Source: Gossypium raimondii (lineage: Eukaryota; Streptophyta; Magnoliopsida; Malvales; Malvaceae). From it: a stretch of 64,000 bases of DNA. The notes below the pieces were generated by a model, which had not been told where the DNA came from, made no database searches, and saw nothing but the letters and a program-made list of their open reading frames with translations. The first letter of the stretch is position 1, and every line of letters begins with the position of its first letter. Below are positions 1-11,566 of the stretch, one piece after another. Made by a program: the position numbers and the translations under genes. The stretch spans positions 50,749,733 to 50,813,732 of the forward strand of contig NC_068571.1 of NCBI RefSeq assembly GCF_025698545.1. Direction: 5' to 3'.

Positions 1-100
1 TATAAAGAAAATAAGTCAATGTTTCTATTAAAATAGTTTATTTTATGATAATAACTTGTTGCTGCTACTGTAAGTTTCAGCAATAATCCTTAAATGCTTA

Positions 101-485
101 AGGGTGCATTTGGTTCATGGAATATTAGATCTCCTTCGGTAATAGATTATTGTAAGTTAAGATTACTTAGCACATTACTAGGTATGCTAAATTATGCTGT
201 TTGGTAATAGAATGTAAGGTTTTGTTGTTTGGTTAACGTAATGTAATATTATTTAAAAGCAGATTTTACTAAATTGTCATTGTTATAGAAAGGATAAAGA
301 TTACCTCAAAATCATACATTATTTAAGGAAGAGTTCGAAATTAGATTACCCTTATATTCCAAAATTTTAGTACTATTGGGGATGTGTTACCAGGTTAAGG
401 TAATCTTTGCAAACCAAACGTCAGAATATTATGTCGAAATGTATGATTATCCCTGTGAATTTAAGATGATTTGAACCAAATGCCC
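101..485. mobile_element. Tourist-like (PIF/Harbinger-type) MITE
   Basis: The ends read AGGGTGCATTTGGTTCA and, on the other strand, GGGCATTTGGTTCA, giving imperfect terminal inverted repeats of about 15 bp. TTA flanks the element at 98-100 and 486-488, as expected for a PIF/Harbinger target-site duplication. There is no coding capacity. It lies immediately 3' of the last visible exon of the KC1-like gene, probably within its next intron. The superfamily call is inference from the TIR and TSD pattern. Confidence 0.7.
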
Positions 486-537
486 TTAAAAGTGATTATG
501 TCCATTTGATACGATTAATGAAGAAGCAATTATTTAC

Positions 538-3500
538 CTGTAGGATTTCCATACGTGGAATCCATTGTTTCTCTGTTTTGTTTCTCCTCATTTTGTGAGG
601 TAGGCTGCAAAGAAACATAATAAACCTAATCTGCTTATCACACAATGATGGTCTAGATTTTCTTAAATGTGATCTTTGTTCTTTGTTTGATAAGCACAAT
701 TCTGGCTCACGTTTCTCTAGTCTAGTTAGTTCAACTTTAGGATGGAAACATACCTGTACATTCTGGTCTGCCAGCAATTCTGTTAGGAAAGGTAGTTCCT
801 GTAGCATGTCTTTTTCTAAGCCTCTCAAGTACTGAGAATAGAGGAGATGGAGTAAATAAGCGCTCTTAAATTTTTGGTTAAACTATTAAAACTTTTATGG
901 ATGAAGATTTCTATTGTCCATGAATTGATGGTGAGCTTTCATTGTTTATTTTTCTCCAAACCATTGATGGAACTGCTTATTCAAATTTAAATCTCTGTTA
1001 TGTGCTCTGATCTAAAATTTTTTCAACAGCTTTAGGATCCATGTGGAAGATTTCACATTAAAGGAATGCTTTTAATTGCAATTAATGTCTTTTCATTCCT
1101 TTATTTTTTTTCTTTCCTTCCTTTATAGCGTAGAACTGTCTATAGATTGCCTATTTCCGTAGATGATAAAGTTTACGTACCTCCATGAAGTTAGCAATAA
1201 TTATCTTTCCATCTCCACTCTCTGATTGCACCATTTGTTTGAACTGGTGATGACTTATTCGGATAACTTGAGAGAGCCTTTTAGTTCTCACTGTGAAAGG
1301 TTGGGGAATATTGAAAATTACTCCAATTTCTCCTGCCATATCTGCAGATTCTAGATTTGACAAAAACTTGAAAAAGGAAAGACTGGAACTTTAGTAATAA
1401 GACCAATTGCAAAGAAAGATGTTTTAGTTTAAATTACTGGTATTGTATGTGTTTTGGCTTTTTAACTCTAATAATCCCAATAATATAACTCTCATGTTAC
1501 TAACATTCATCTGGGTCTCTTGATCAATGCAGCAATCTTCATGTTCTTTTTGCAGACTGGAAATCTCTATTTCCTGGTTTAAGTATACCTTTGTTAAATT
1601 AATAATTTCTTACTTACTGCAGCATTTTTGAAGGTATAAAATGTGAAGAGTCAAATTGTCGTGTTGCAACGGAGCCGTTTACTTCTGAACCTATCAGCAG
1701 TCTGAGACATTATCTTTTAAACTATTTCTTTGATATATATACTGTGTTTTTAGTATACTCTCCCATCATATCTAGTTTCAGTTTGAGCTTTCCCCATTCC
1801 AAGCTCCCAAAATTTTAGGAAATCTACGGGCAAAAAATAAAACTTATATACTCTTCAAATCTGTTGTTGTAGTTCGTAAGACCCTTTTTCGGAGTCAGTA
1901 GGAATATTATGCTCTGAGTCTACAAATGTTCCACCTACTTGTGCATTTGTTATTAAGTTCTCTGATCATTCTAAACTATACTTTTAGAAAAAGATAATAC
2001 CTGCTCCGTCCCATTCTTGTATGTGACCATATCCTGCAGTTTCATTGAGTTTAGGTTTTGCTTCCAAGGTTAAATAAAATGGAAAAAAACTTTTAATAAT
2101 GAATGATGCTATACCACTGCTCCTGATACCAGAATGTAGAAGTCTGTGGGTATCTCATTTTGTAAAATAATTTCAATCCTTGGAGGAAAGTATTCTGCTT
2201 TCATCTCTGATACCTGCAAGAAGAAATCCCCATAGAAATCTAATGGCTGATAAGCTATTTATAGCTATTAAAGTTCTGTTCTAACATAGTAATTCTTTAG
2301 TAAGATGGTCAGCTTTGATTATCATTTCACGACTGGAAATTCAATGATATGTTGGAATGTAATTTTGTTTAGGGTGAACCATTTTTTATTTTTATTATTT
2401 TTTCCATAATGCACTAGGGACCTGCACTGCAGCTTAAATGAGAAGTTCGAAATTTGAATCTCCCATGTAACTACACATAAAAAATTGGAAATATAGTTAC
2501 CAATTGAGAAAGAAAGTCGTCGGAGACTCCTTGGAATAGGTAGGTCTTTTCTACGGTTTTCCAGAATAGGTGTTGGGCAATGCTGGATCTTATTGCCTTG
2601 GGCAGGTCTTTTAGCACTTCTTCTTGCTGTAACTCAGCTGTATTGAACTTGAGTTGCATGTGTGCCAACATTTGTTCTCTCATCCCTTCCGGGAGTTGGT
2701 TCTTGATTGCATAACGCATTACCTCATTGATGCTATCTCTCTGTCAAGACATGATCCGGTTACGGTCTATTCAATATATTTGAATTAAAATGTAAAGAAG
2801 TAGCAGCGTTGCAATGTACAAATATGAAATATAGGAATGAAAATTTCACCATCATAGAGCTACCTTATTCAAAATACGATCATTTCAATATAAACAACAT
2901 TAGTATGATAGTCTTGTATGCTATTGTTGTTGCCTATAAATGAAAATAGAGAAGAGAGAATCACCATGGCAAAGGTTTTGACCACAGATTGGACAACGAG
3001 ATTTGTTATGTTACCAATTATGTAGGCAATGAGGCCCATGTTGAATAGCATATAGATAGAGTTAAATATCTTCTCTCCTTCATTCATTGAATAAAACTCT
3101 CCATAGCCGACTGAGGTGAGAGTGACGATTGACCAGTAAATGGAACAGGTGTAACCATGCCAGACACCTTTTTGCTTAAAATCTCCAATCAATCTTCCAA
3201 TCCATGTATGTTCTGATGGTTTGTGGCGTGCAGCGAGCCAGTAATAGAAGCAACCAGCTGAGTGCACTGCAAATAAGGTAACCTGCCATTTGAGTAACAA
3301 TGAAGCTTAATTCTAAGTGTTTGGTTAGAGATAGGAGACTGTATAAGTAAAAAAGCATGAGTAGAAAATAATACTCACACATATTAGTTTAAGAAGCCTT
3401 GTCCAGAAGTAGCTAAAGCGAATGTCCTTTTCTAACCTATCAAAAAAGAGTTCAAATTTGATAAGAAAATTGTCCTGATAATCCGTGTATTTATTTCTCG

Positions 3501-6382
3501 TGTGTGTTATTTTTACATGTCATAATCGTGTATGAGGTATTATATGTTTAATATTTCTATTATATAGCCTACGAGGCTATGGTATGTTAGTGATGGTTAA
3601 GTTATGGATGTACAACATTCAGGTTTGAGTCTTATCATGTGTAAATGTCATGTATATATTTTTTAGATTATTTCAGGTTTAAGTTTTACTATATGTAGTT
3701 CCTATCTAGACTTATTTTTGTTTAATTTATTCTAATTTTTAGCTCGTTGTGCTTTGTACTGAATTGATTTTAGTTCTATTTGATTGAACATGTATTATTT
3801 GTGGTTTGTATTGTTCTTGTAAACTCTTTTGAAAATGAGAGTAGCTAAAAAACAAATGCAAGAAATTGTCAAACTAGAAATAATTTACCTTTTGAAAAGT
3901 TCACCAACACGGTGGAGACGCCAAAGACGAAGCAAGTTGAGGAGGCCAAAGACCTGGCCGGTATGCCATTCACCGATAAGGATTTTGTTTATTAACGAAA
4001 AAGGTATTGTAGATGCTACATCCATAAATAACCAGAATCTTGTCACGTATCTGAAAATTTACATTTTTAAAAAATATTAGAATATCTTTATTTATTTATA
4101 TTCAATCATCGACGTTAAGATTAGTATATATTCCAACATAGATAGATTAAAATTTTAAAGTTAAAATTTATCTATTATCAAGCAGTTAACTTAGAATCAT
4201 GAATTAATATCAATTTCATTGATAATATTACTAAAAAGTAAATAAAAGCATCAATGAAAATACAAAATCAATTTATTTTTAATGGCGTTTAAGGAAACTT
4301 AGATTTTAGAAAAAATATTTATAGGTTATTATTTTATATAATGGAGTTTTAACTCTACAAATTAGGTTGAATAAATAACGATTTTAATTTATTTTAATTT
4401 TTTTAATATTAAAAGACACATGGTAATATTTCATCTTTTTTTAATACGCTATATAATTATTATTTAGTGAAAGTTAAATAAATAAGATTTGTATTATTTC
4501 CCCAAAAGTTGCTAAACTGGGTGGATAGTAGAGGTGCTCATGGGCCGGGCGGCCCGGCCCGGCCCGGCCCGACGGCCCGCCCGAAATATGGGAGGGTTTG
4601 GCCCGTTTGGGTAAAAATATAGGCCCGAAATATGAGCTTGGGTAAAAAATGAGGCCCGATTAAAAAACGGGCCGGGCCTCGGGCACCACTTTTTTTGCTC
4701 GACTGCCCTACTTTGCCCGAATATAATAATTATTTTTATTTTTTTTTAATTTTTTTAATTTTAAAATACTTTTAAAATACTTTTTAAAATTTTTAAATTT
4801 TAAATTTTTAAAATACTTTTTAATTTTTTTAATTTTAAAATATTTTTAAAATACTTTTTTAATTTTGTTTTAATTTTTAAAATAAATTTTGGTATTTATT
4901 TAAAAACGGGCGGGCCGGGCGGGCCGGGCCGGCTTATGAATTTTTCTCGAGTGGGCTGGGCAAAATTCTAAGCCCATATTTTGGGCGGGGGCCCGAGCCT
5001 AGGACCAGTGAAATTTTTCAGGCCCACCAACCCGGCCTGGCCCATATAGTGAAAGATATTTTTTTTCTTTTCCATCACTTTGACATGTATAAAAAAATTA
5101 TTGTGACATTTCATTTTTTATAGCATTTTCAACCCATAGTAAATTAACTAAATTAGTACATAAACCTTAAAACGCGTGCATAGGTACTTGTACTCCTCAC
5201 AAATTTGAAATTTACTTATATTTTATTTTCAAAATTTAGTTTTACTTTTCTAATTTCAAATTTCAGATATATTGTTATTTTTTTTGTTAAATTCGTTGAT
5301 ATGACATTTTAAAACTAAAAATAAACTTTCTTGATAGCAATGTATTTAAAAAAATGATGTAATTAGGGTATAGCTAGGGGCTAGCATGAGCCCCATCCCT
5401 TTAAAATGGAAAATTTTCCTTTTATAGCTCTTTATAATTTATAAAGTTTTAAATTAATAATGGTAAAATTACACTTTGGCCTCCGAAAATGATAAAATTT
5501 TGATTTAATCTTTCAAAATTATAAAAATATAAGCTATTAAAATGGTGAGGTTGCTTTTGTTACTATAGTAAAATATACAACTTAATTTCGTCTCAAAAAC
5601 AAAAAATATTTCTAGCTTCTCTTACGGTTAATTATAATGAATTTTAAAATTTAACAAAATAATTGTAAAAGTGTTAATAACTAAACTTGAATTTTGAAAT
5701 CTAAAAATAAAAGGATTAAATTCATAAAAGTAAAAGTATAAAGAATAAATTTTAAATTTATGAAGACTAAAAGTTCTTATAGCATATTCCAACTTAAAGA
5801 AAAAAAACAGTCTGGTCATTCATTAATGGAGAAATGAGTAAAAAAAGTACATACCGGAACGCAATTTTCAAGTGATCATCAACGAGGACAAAATTTGAAG
5901 TATCGAAATAAGCAACGAAGAAAGTTAAGATGATATCAATGGCGAAGAAGAAATCAACGACCAAATCAATGAACAAGAGCACCCCATTTGCTGCCTTATC
6001 GAAAGTTAACTCCAAAATAGATGCCCATGCCGAGTATATCACCAGCCCTACCAAAAACGTTTGCCACCATCTGCATCCCTTTCCCAATAATATATAAATA
6101 TCATCAAATCCTCCTCTCCTTTTTTAACCTTAACTATAACATTATAAGAGCATCATCCTAATTGTTTTTTTTTTTTCCTTAGATTTGAAAATGAATTACT
6201 CACCGGTACCTACGATCATAAGGAGCAATAACATTTCTCTTGAGGTGCAGGTCTCCATCATCAACAACGGTTCCAAATGCCGGTAATAGGCTACTCGAAA
6301 CGGAGGCTGACTTGTTCTTCATTTCACTGCTCGATCGTCTCCGAAAAAGTAACGGTGCAGTTGACGACCCTTTTTCTGCCAT
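538..6382 (-). CDS. KAT3: KC1/KAT3-like regulatory subunit of Shaker inward K+ channels (3' end outside window)
   Basis: Plasma-membrane Shaker subunit that normally co-assembles with AKT1/KAT1-type subunits and modulates K+ uptake. Exons on the minus strand: 6382-6204, 6070-5855, 4050-3889, 3436-3379, 3282-2965, 2740-2501, 2213-2115, 2033-2001 (33 nt), 1366-1181, 831-754 and 604-538. All join in frame with GT/AG signals, giving 545 codons. The N-terminus carries SSLLPAFGT, which I know from Arabidopsis KC1. S1-S3 follow, then an S4 segment [10 protein letters not shown] (about residues 172-182), a pore TSVGYGE (residues 261-267), and a cyclic-nucleotide-binding domain with [19 protein letters not shown]. 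The usual filter is TxGYGD, so the terminal glutamate is odd. KC1 proteins are about 660 aa; the missing ~115 aa with the KHA domain should lie beyond base 1. Intron 2 (4051-5854) is full of transposons. The subfamily call rests on motif similarity. Confidence 0.88.
4528..5052. mobile_element. GGGCC/GGCCCG-rich repeat in KC1 intron 2
   Basis: Two GC-rich arms (about 4541-4690 and 4905-5045), made of GGGCC/GGCCC words, flank an A/T-homopolymer core. The left end TAGAGGTGCTCATGGGCC looks like a hAT-type end. The right end (GGCCTGGCCCATATAG) is only a partial complement, so the element is probably degenerate. It has no open frame and lies inside an intron. Confidence 0.55.
5140..5800. mobile_element. 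Two nested MITE-like repeats in KC1 intron 2
   Basis: About 5150-5335 and 5630-5797 read as the two complementary halves of one inverted-repeat element: motifs such as CTCACAAATTTGAAATTTA on one side, and TTGAATTTTGAAATC with TATAGCATATTCC on the other. A related copy occurs at about 19.6-19.9 kb. Between the halves, about 5360-5622, lies a second repeat starting GGGTATAGCTAGGGGC. A second copy of that inner repeat is at 44265-44530, sharing blocks such as TTTATAAA(G/A)TTTTAAATTAATAAT. The inner element therefore seems to have inserted into the outer one. Confidence 0.55.
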
Positions 6383-6519
6383 TGCATCTCTGATTGGATC
6401 AGATCACTAGCAGCTACTTTGTTTTGGTAAAGAGATATTCGGAGGAAGAAAAGTAACGAGGGACAATAATATGTTAATAATGGCAAGCAAGCCGGCAATT
6501 GCATACTACAAAATATCAC

Positions 6520-7118
6520 CTACACAAGCCCAAGTGGAGGAGGATCCCAAAGAAAACTACCTAGTGATTTTCAATCCCAAATTGAGAACTCCCTAGTCAT
6601 ATTTTGATCTAGAAGCTTAGTCTATCATCTTAGCCGAATAATCGTCTTGAATTACATATTTAATATGGTTTTTCCCTATATATTTTATGTATAAAATGGA
6701 CACACTTTTCTAGCTATGGAAACTACTGTAATTGCACCATATATGTATATATGCTAAGCCTGTTGTTGGATAAGATGATCTAGAAATGCAAAATACATAT
6801 AAAAAGAAAGCAGAAACCCTGTTTTCCCCTTGTTTTTATATCTAGTGGGGGTGCCTTGATTACATCATTATAGATTATTAGGGGTCAAGTTTCCCTTCAT
6901 CATTATTTAATACAAATTTAATCATATGATTTACATAATTCATAAGTGTATCATACACATATGGATAATGATAACCAATATGCTAAAAGGTAATGGATGA
7001 AGAATTAATTGATAAGATTTAATCTGCTTTTAAGTTACAACTGTACATGAAGATGCATATATCTCATTGGAGTTTAGCTTAAACTTTTAAAAATTTCTGA
7101 TGACCTACTTAACATCTT
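6520..7118. other. Intergenic, upstream of KC1 and tRNA-Leu
   Basis: AT-rich DNA with no convincing coding or RNA gene. The part next to 6382 should hold the KC1 promoter and 5' UTR, but I see no decisive TATA box. Confidence 0.5.
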
Positions 7119-7202
7119 GTCAGGATGGCCGAGTGGTCTAAGGCGCCAGACTCAAGTTCTGGTCCTCGTGAGAGGGCGTGGGTTCAAATCCCACTTCTGA
7201 CA
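7119..7202 (+). tRNA. tRNA-Leu (anticodon CAA)
   Basis: Class II tRNA of 84 nt without an intron. The acceptor stem GTCAGGA (7119-7125) pairs with TTCTGAC (7195-7201), with discriminator base A7202. The anticodon loop CTCAAGT carries CAA at 7153-7155, the A-box region is TGGCCGAGTGG, and the B box is GGTTCAAATCC. A variable arm sits between the anticodon and T arms, as expected for leucine. T-rich runs follow within 20 nt and would serve as the Pol III terminator. It lies between two protein-coding genes. Confidence 0.95.
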
Positions 7203-7408
7203 TCATGCTTTTAATTTTTTAAGCCCATTCTTACAGAAGCCCAAACTGAGACAAGCCAGTAAACAAAAGCCCAAAGTTTGGCCCAAATGTTCCAAAGCAA
7301 AGCAAAGCGGAAATCTTCATTTTGTGGTCTTTTCGCTTAGGTTTGCTCAAGTAAATTTCAACCGACAACAGCCGTGTTTTTCTGGAACGAAAGATTTCAG
7401 TCTCAAAC

Positions 7409-8452
7409 ATGGCAACCAGCGCCAGAGAAAGTCGGCGTAGGAAAATCCTCGACAGAGGATCCGATCGTTTGGCTTATATTACGGGTCAGCTCCAAAACCT
7501 GCCTACTCCTCCTCCTCACTCTCATGAACAACTCCACGCCAACCCTCCTCCGCCGCAAGATCCACCTACTGATATTTCGACACAACCCGCCGGTACCCTT
7601 TTTCCCCCTCCATCGATTCTTGTTTTTGTGTATCTTGAACTCAAGGGTCGTTTCCGTTTATTATGTATTGTTAATTGGATGAGTCTGTTAAGGATCTAGG
7701 TTTAGTTGAATCTTAGCAAATGAAAATTTGGATTTACAATTGTAGTTAAATTTTGCATTTGGTAAAGCTTTGGACTTGCTTCTCGTAAGTCCCCATCAAA
7801 TGTCCTCCATTGATGTCATCAAGTTACTAGAATACTGAAGGACTGTCTGAAACGAAATTAATAAAAATGGTTTTCTTGATGGATTCCATGTTCTTGTGAT
7901 TGATTACTTTTGGGTTTTTTTTGGCATGCAGTTTCTCCTGATGTCGACGATGAACCGAATTCATTTCTGGTTTCATCAAATGATCGAAGTTCACCAATTT
8001 CCACGTCAGGGACAGTACAGGGTTCAGAAACATCGGCTCGGAAACATAACTTCTTCTCCCCTAAACAAATAAGTTCTGCCATTGATGCATCTGAGAAAGC
8101 ACGCCTTTTATGTTCAGTAATTGTGGGTGCTGTAGTTGTATTGTTGCATTTGGGGTTTCCTCTTCCAGGAAACAAGTTCTTAGGGAGCATTCTTAACTTT
8201 AGGCCACTTTACTTGGTTTTGTTGACCAATGTAACATTGGTGATGGGGCGGCTTCTTTACGGTGATCATGGAAGTTCACAGAGAACCATTAGAGAAGAGC
8301 ACAAAGCCACTTCCACAGATGACTATAATTGGGCTGAGCAATTAAGCAAGACTTTGGATGTAGGATTGGTAGCAAAGAAGGTGGTTGATGCAGTGTTCAT
8401 GGATTGTAGTGTATATGCAATAATTGTCATATGTGGCCTCTCCTTCACATAG
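7409..8452 (+). CDS. GET2/CAML-type ER receptor of the GET pathway (G1IP-like)
   Basis: Predicted ER membrane protein that, with GET1, receives tail-anchored proteins from the GET3 ATPase. Exons 7409-7592 and 7932-8452 join in phase (GCC G|TT) to give 234 aa. The N-terminus is cytosolic and begins MATSARESRRRKIL. A basic RRRK cluster followed by a short helix (DRGSDRLAYITG) is the known GET3-docking signature of GET2/CAML and of Arabidopsis G1IP (At4g32680). A proline-rich, low-complexity linker follows. Three hydrophobic stretches lie in the C-terminal half (around SVIVGAVVVLLHLGF, LYLVLLTNVTLVMG and the extreme C-terminus VYAIIVICGLSF), the same topology as GET2. Length is normal. Overall similarity in this family is low, so the assignment rests on the N-terminal motif and topology. 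Confidence 0.75.
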
Positions 8453-8941
8453 CATATATTTGTTTTGATTGTTTTTTGATGTGTTAGGGATTATGATGTA
8501 TCTTTCTAGGCACCCCTGCTGAACTTTTCAAGTTGAATGGATCAAGAATGGTATTCTTTGGGTTACTTGCAAGTTATGCTTCTGTATTTCAAAACTATCT
8601 TCAATGAAGTATTGGGTTGCATTTTATTATTCTTACATTGCATTACTGCAAATTATGGTATGAATCTGAACTAAACATACTTTGTTCGTGTTTAATCAAC
8701 GAGTTTCAAAAATATGTTTTTGTTTATTTAACATTGATAAACGAATAGGAATAAAAATCCAATTGGTCATAAAATTTTCATCCAAACTCGCTATTCATAT
8801 GCAATTTTACTTGTAATACATATTGCTTTGATGCAATGAAAATTACTCGCTTAGGTCCCAAATCCATGCAAATGAAGGTGTATCATGGAGGTTTTCTTCT
8901 TTTTAGATAAAGACAGCCTCAGGTGAAAATTAAAGATTACA

Positions 8942-9124
8942 TTAATCTCTCCAATCTTTAACATAGCCCAACTCAACTAAATCTTGATCGGACTTTGGAG
9001 GTTCACTAAACCATTGAATACCCGTGAAATTTGTCGCAATTGTATTCTGTGATCTCGGAATGTGACAAATAAGAACCTTCCAATTACGTCTTAACAAACT
9101 ATGAATAAGAGGCAATTCCACCAT
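8942..9124 (-). pseudogene. LINE RNase H fragment
   Basis: A 60-residue open piece reads HSLLRRNWKVLICHIPRSQN followed by TIATN. This resembles the C-terminal part of the RNase H domain of plant non-LTR retrotransposons (…LRRNW.V.I.HIPRSQNTIAD). Neither the catalytic N-terminal half nor reverse transcriptase is present. Isolated relic between two genes. Confidence 0.6.
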
Positions 9125-9487
9125 ATTACTAAAAATGGTTAAAATGTTAAAATTTCATCCATTTATATTATTAAAATTGATGTGGTTGAAAGAATACAAT
9201 ACTAATAATGTGTACATCATGTTAATATACAATAGAAAAAAATTTATTTTTTTTCATAAAGGGGCAAAATGGATTGCTTTTACCTACATATGAAACATAC
9301 CCAGAAACTGAAGAGTTACTCGAAGAACATGCTTTTATTACAAAAACCACACTTCGTCTCCAAGAATTCACTCTTCGAAATATGGCCATAGGTTTCCCTC
9401 ATAGCTCTCGTAATTATGCTAAATGGTTACATATGTTTTTCACTGAATAAAAGTCTTAAACTGAGACGCAGTTTTGCAAGATAATCA

Positions 9488-11566
9488 ATGATTCGGTTGT
9501 TGTTTCCGATTTGGAGTGGCAGGCAGAGATTAGCCAATCTCTTAAGATATTGCTCAAAAAACTCGTTGCTTGATCAAGGGGTTCAGGTTCATGCAGCTAG
9601 TTTGAGGATGGGATTTGGTTTTGACTTGATGTTGAGCAATGATCTTATAGAAATGTATTCAAAATGTGGTGTAATGGACACTGCTTCTCTTGTGTTCGAC
9701 AGAATGACTGAGAGAAACGTGGTTTCTTGGACGGCGCTCATGTGTGGCCATTTACAAAATGGTAATGCCAGAGCAACATTATCACTCTTCTTTCAGATGG
9801 TATTTTCATGTTTGAAACCAAATGAGTATACTTTTTCCACGAATTTCAAAGCTTGTGGGATTTTGAATGTTCCTGAGATTGGAATGAAGATTCATGGTAT
9901 GTGTGTATTAACTGGCTTTGAAACTGTCCCTGTGGTGGGGAATTCAATAGTTGATATGTATTCAAAATGTGGAAGAATCAACGAAGCAGTAATGATGTTT
10001 AATGTTTTGCCAGTTAAGAATCTAATAAGTTGGAACACAATGCTAGCAGGTTATACACTTGCAGGCCAGGGTGAGAAAGCTTTACTTTGGTTTCATAGAA
10101 TGCTAGAAAATGGAGAGATACCTGATGAATATACATTAACAACCGTGTTGAAAGCATGTAGTCGTCTTGGGAAGATTCGGGAAGGATCAATGATTCATGG
10201 TTTTTTGATCACTAGTGGATTTCCATGTTCTGGAAAAGCAGCCATTGCAGGTTCTCTTATTGATTTGTATGTGAAATGCGGGAACTTGGCTGAGGCTCGA
10301 AGGGTGTTTAATCAGATTGGAGAGAAGAATGTAATATCTTGGAGTGCATTAATTCTGGGGTTTGCTCAAGAAGGGAATTTGGCAGAAGCCATTGAGTTGT
10401 TTAAGCAGCTTCAAAACAACAGCAAGCAAGTGGATGGCTTCGTTCTATCAAGTATGATGGGTGTATTTGCTGATTTTGCACTTGTGGAGCAAGGCAAGCA
10501 AATGCATGCGTATGCTGTTAAGGTTCCTTCTGGTTCGGAGATATCTGTGTCCAATTCAATCGTTGATATGTATCTGAAGTGTGGACTTCTAGATGAGGCC
10601 GAAAGACTTTTCAACGAAATGCCAGCAAGAAATGTGGTTTCTTGGACAGTAATGATCACCGGGTATGGGAAACATGGCATTGGCAAAGAGGCAATTCGTT
10701 TATTTAACCAAATGCAGTCGAATAATATCGAGCCCGATGGGGTGACTTATTTGGCTACACTATCAGCATGTAGTCATTCAGGACTCATCAAGGAAGGTGA
10801 AGAATATTTCTCACAGTTATGTCGTAATCGATGGGTTAAACCTGGGATAGAGCATTATGCTTGCATGGTTGATCTTCTTGGTAGAGATGGACGCTTGAAA
10901 GAAGCCAAAGACCTGATAGAGAACATGCCATTAAAGCCAAATGTAGGGATATGGCAAACGCTGCTGAGTGCATGTAGGGTGCATGGGAACTTGCAACTTG
11001 GGAAAGAAGTAGGCCAAAATCTTTTGACATTGGATGGCGAAAACCCTGTCAACTATGTGATGATTTCAAACATTTACGCCGAGGCTGGATACTGGAAGGA
11101 GTACGAGCAAGTAAGAGAAATGGCAAAAGCAAAGGGGTTAAGGAAAGAGGCAGGGCGTAGTTGGGTGGAGATTGACAAGGTGGTCCACTTTTTCTACGGC
11201 GGAGACGATACTCACCCAATGGTAGACAAGATTCATCAAGTGTTGAAGGAGATGGAGAGAAGGATGAAAGAAGAAATGGGGTATGTTCATGGGGTGAAAT
11301 TTGCATTGCGGGATATAGACGAAGAGTCGAAGGTGGAGAGCTTGAGGGTTCACAGTGAGAAGCTGGCAATCGGATTGGCACTTTGCCATGGAGGGTGGGA
11401 TGAAGCAAGAGTGATAAGGGTGTTCAAGAACTTGAGAATTTGTGGGGATTGTCATGATTTCATAAAATGCTTGTCGAAGATTGTGAAGGTTGTTTTCGTG
11501 GTGAGAGATGCTAATAGGTTTCATCAGTTCAAGGATGGCCTTTGTTCTTGCAGAGATTATTGGTAA
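9488..11566 (+). CDS. PLS/DYW-class pentatricopeptide repeat protein (At3g15130-like)
   Basis: Intronless gene of 692 aa. PPR proteins of this class bind organellar RNA and usually direct C-to-U editing in mitochondria or chloroplasts. PLS-type repeats run from about residue 30 to 500, with repeated cores such as SNDLIEMYSKCG, RNVVSWTALM and KPNEYTFSTNFKACG. E/E+ motifs follow (KPNVGIWQTLLSACRVHG, then SWVEID). A complete C-terminal DYW deaminase-like domain has the zinc/active-site HSE at 622-624, CGDC at 652-655 and ends CSCRDYW. All key DYW residues I can check are present. The order and wording of the repeats closely match Arabidopsis At3g15130 as I recall it. Start chosen at the first Met before the repeats; a targeting peptide is not obvious. 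Target RNA unknown. Confidence 0.93.
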   Translation: MIRLLFPIWSGRQRLANLLRYCSKNSLLDQGVQVHAASLRMGFGFDLMLSNDLIEMYSKCGVMDTASLVFDRMTERNVVSWTALMCGHLQNGNARATLSLFFQMVFSCLKPNEYTFSTNFKACGILNVPEIGMKIHGMCVLTGFETVPVVGNSIVDMYSKCGRINEAVMMFNVLPVKNLISWNTMLAGYTLAGQGEKALLWFHRMLENGEIPDEYTLTTVLKACSRLGKIREGSMIHGFLITSGFPCSGKAAIAGSLIDLYVKCGNLAEARRVFNQIGEKNVISWSALILGFAQEGNLAEAIELFKQLQNNSKQVDGFVLSSMMGVFADFALVEQGKQMHAYAVKVPSGSEISVSNSIVDMYLKCGLLDEAERLFNEMPARNVVSWTVMITGYGKHGIGKEAIRLFNQMQSNNIEPDGVTYLATLSACSHSGLIKEGEEYFSQLCRNRWVKPGIEHYACMVDLLGRDGRLKEAKDLIENMPLKPNVGIWQTLLSACRVHGNLQLGKEVGQNLLTLDGENPVNYVMISNIYAEAGYWKEYEQVREMAKAKGLRKEAGRSWVEIDKVVHFFYGGDDTHPMVDKIHQVLKEMERRMKEEMGYVHGVKFALRDIDEESKVESLRVHSEKLAIGLALCHGGWDEARVIRVFKNLRICGDCHDFIKCLSKIVKVVFVVRDANRFHQFKDGLCSCRDYW

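Noticed and set aside
3829-4080. 83-codon plus-strand open frame rich in Arg
   Set aside because: It is the antisense of KC1 exon 3 (S3-S4); the minus strand gives a perfect family match with splice sites.
4541-4700. GC-rich block that might be taken for a CpG-island promoter
   Set aside because: It is made of repeated GGGCC/GGCCC words inside an intron and has a partner block at 4905-5045, so it is a repeat.
10411-11524. Several minus-strand open frames of 64-128 codons
   Set aside because: They are shadows of the PPR gene on the plus strand and have no motifs.
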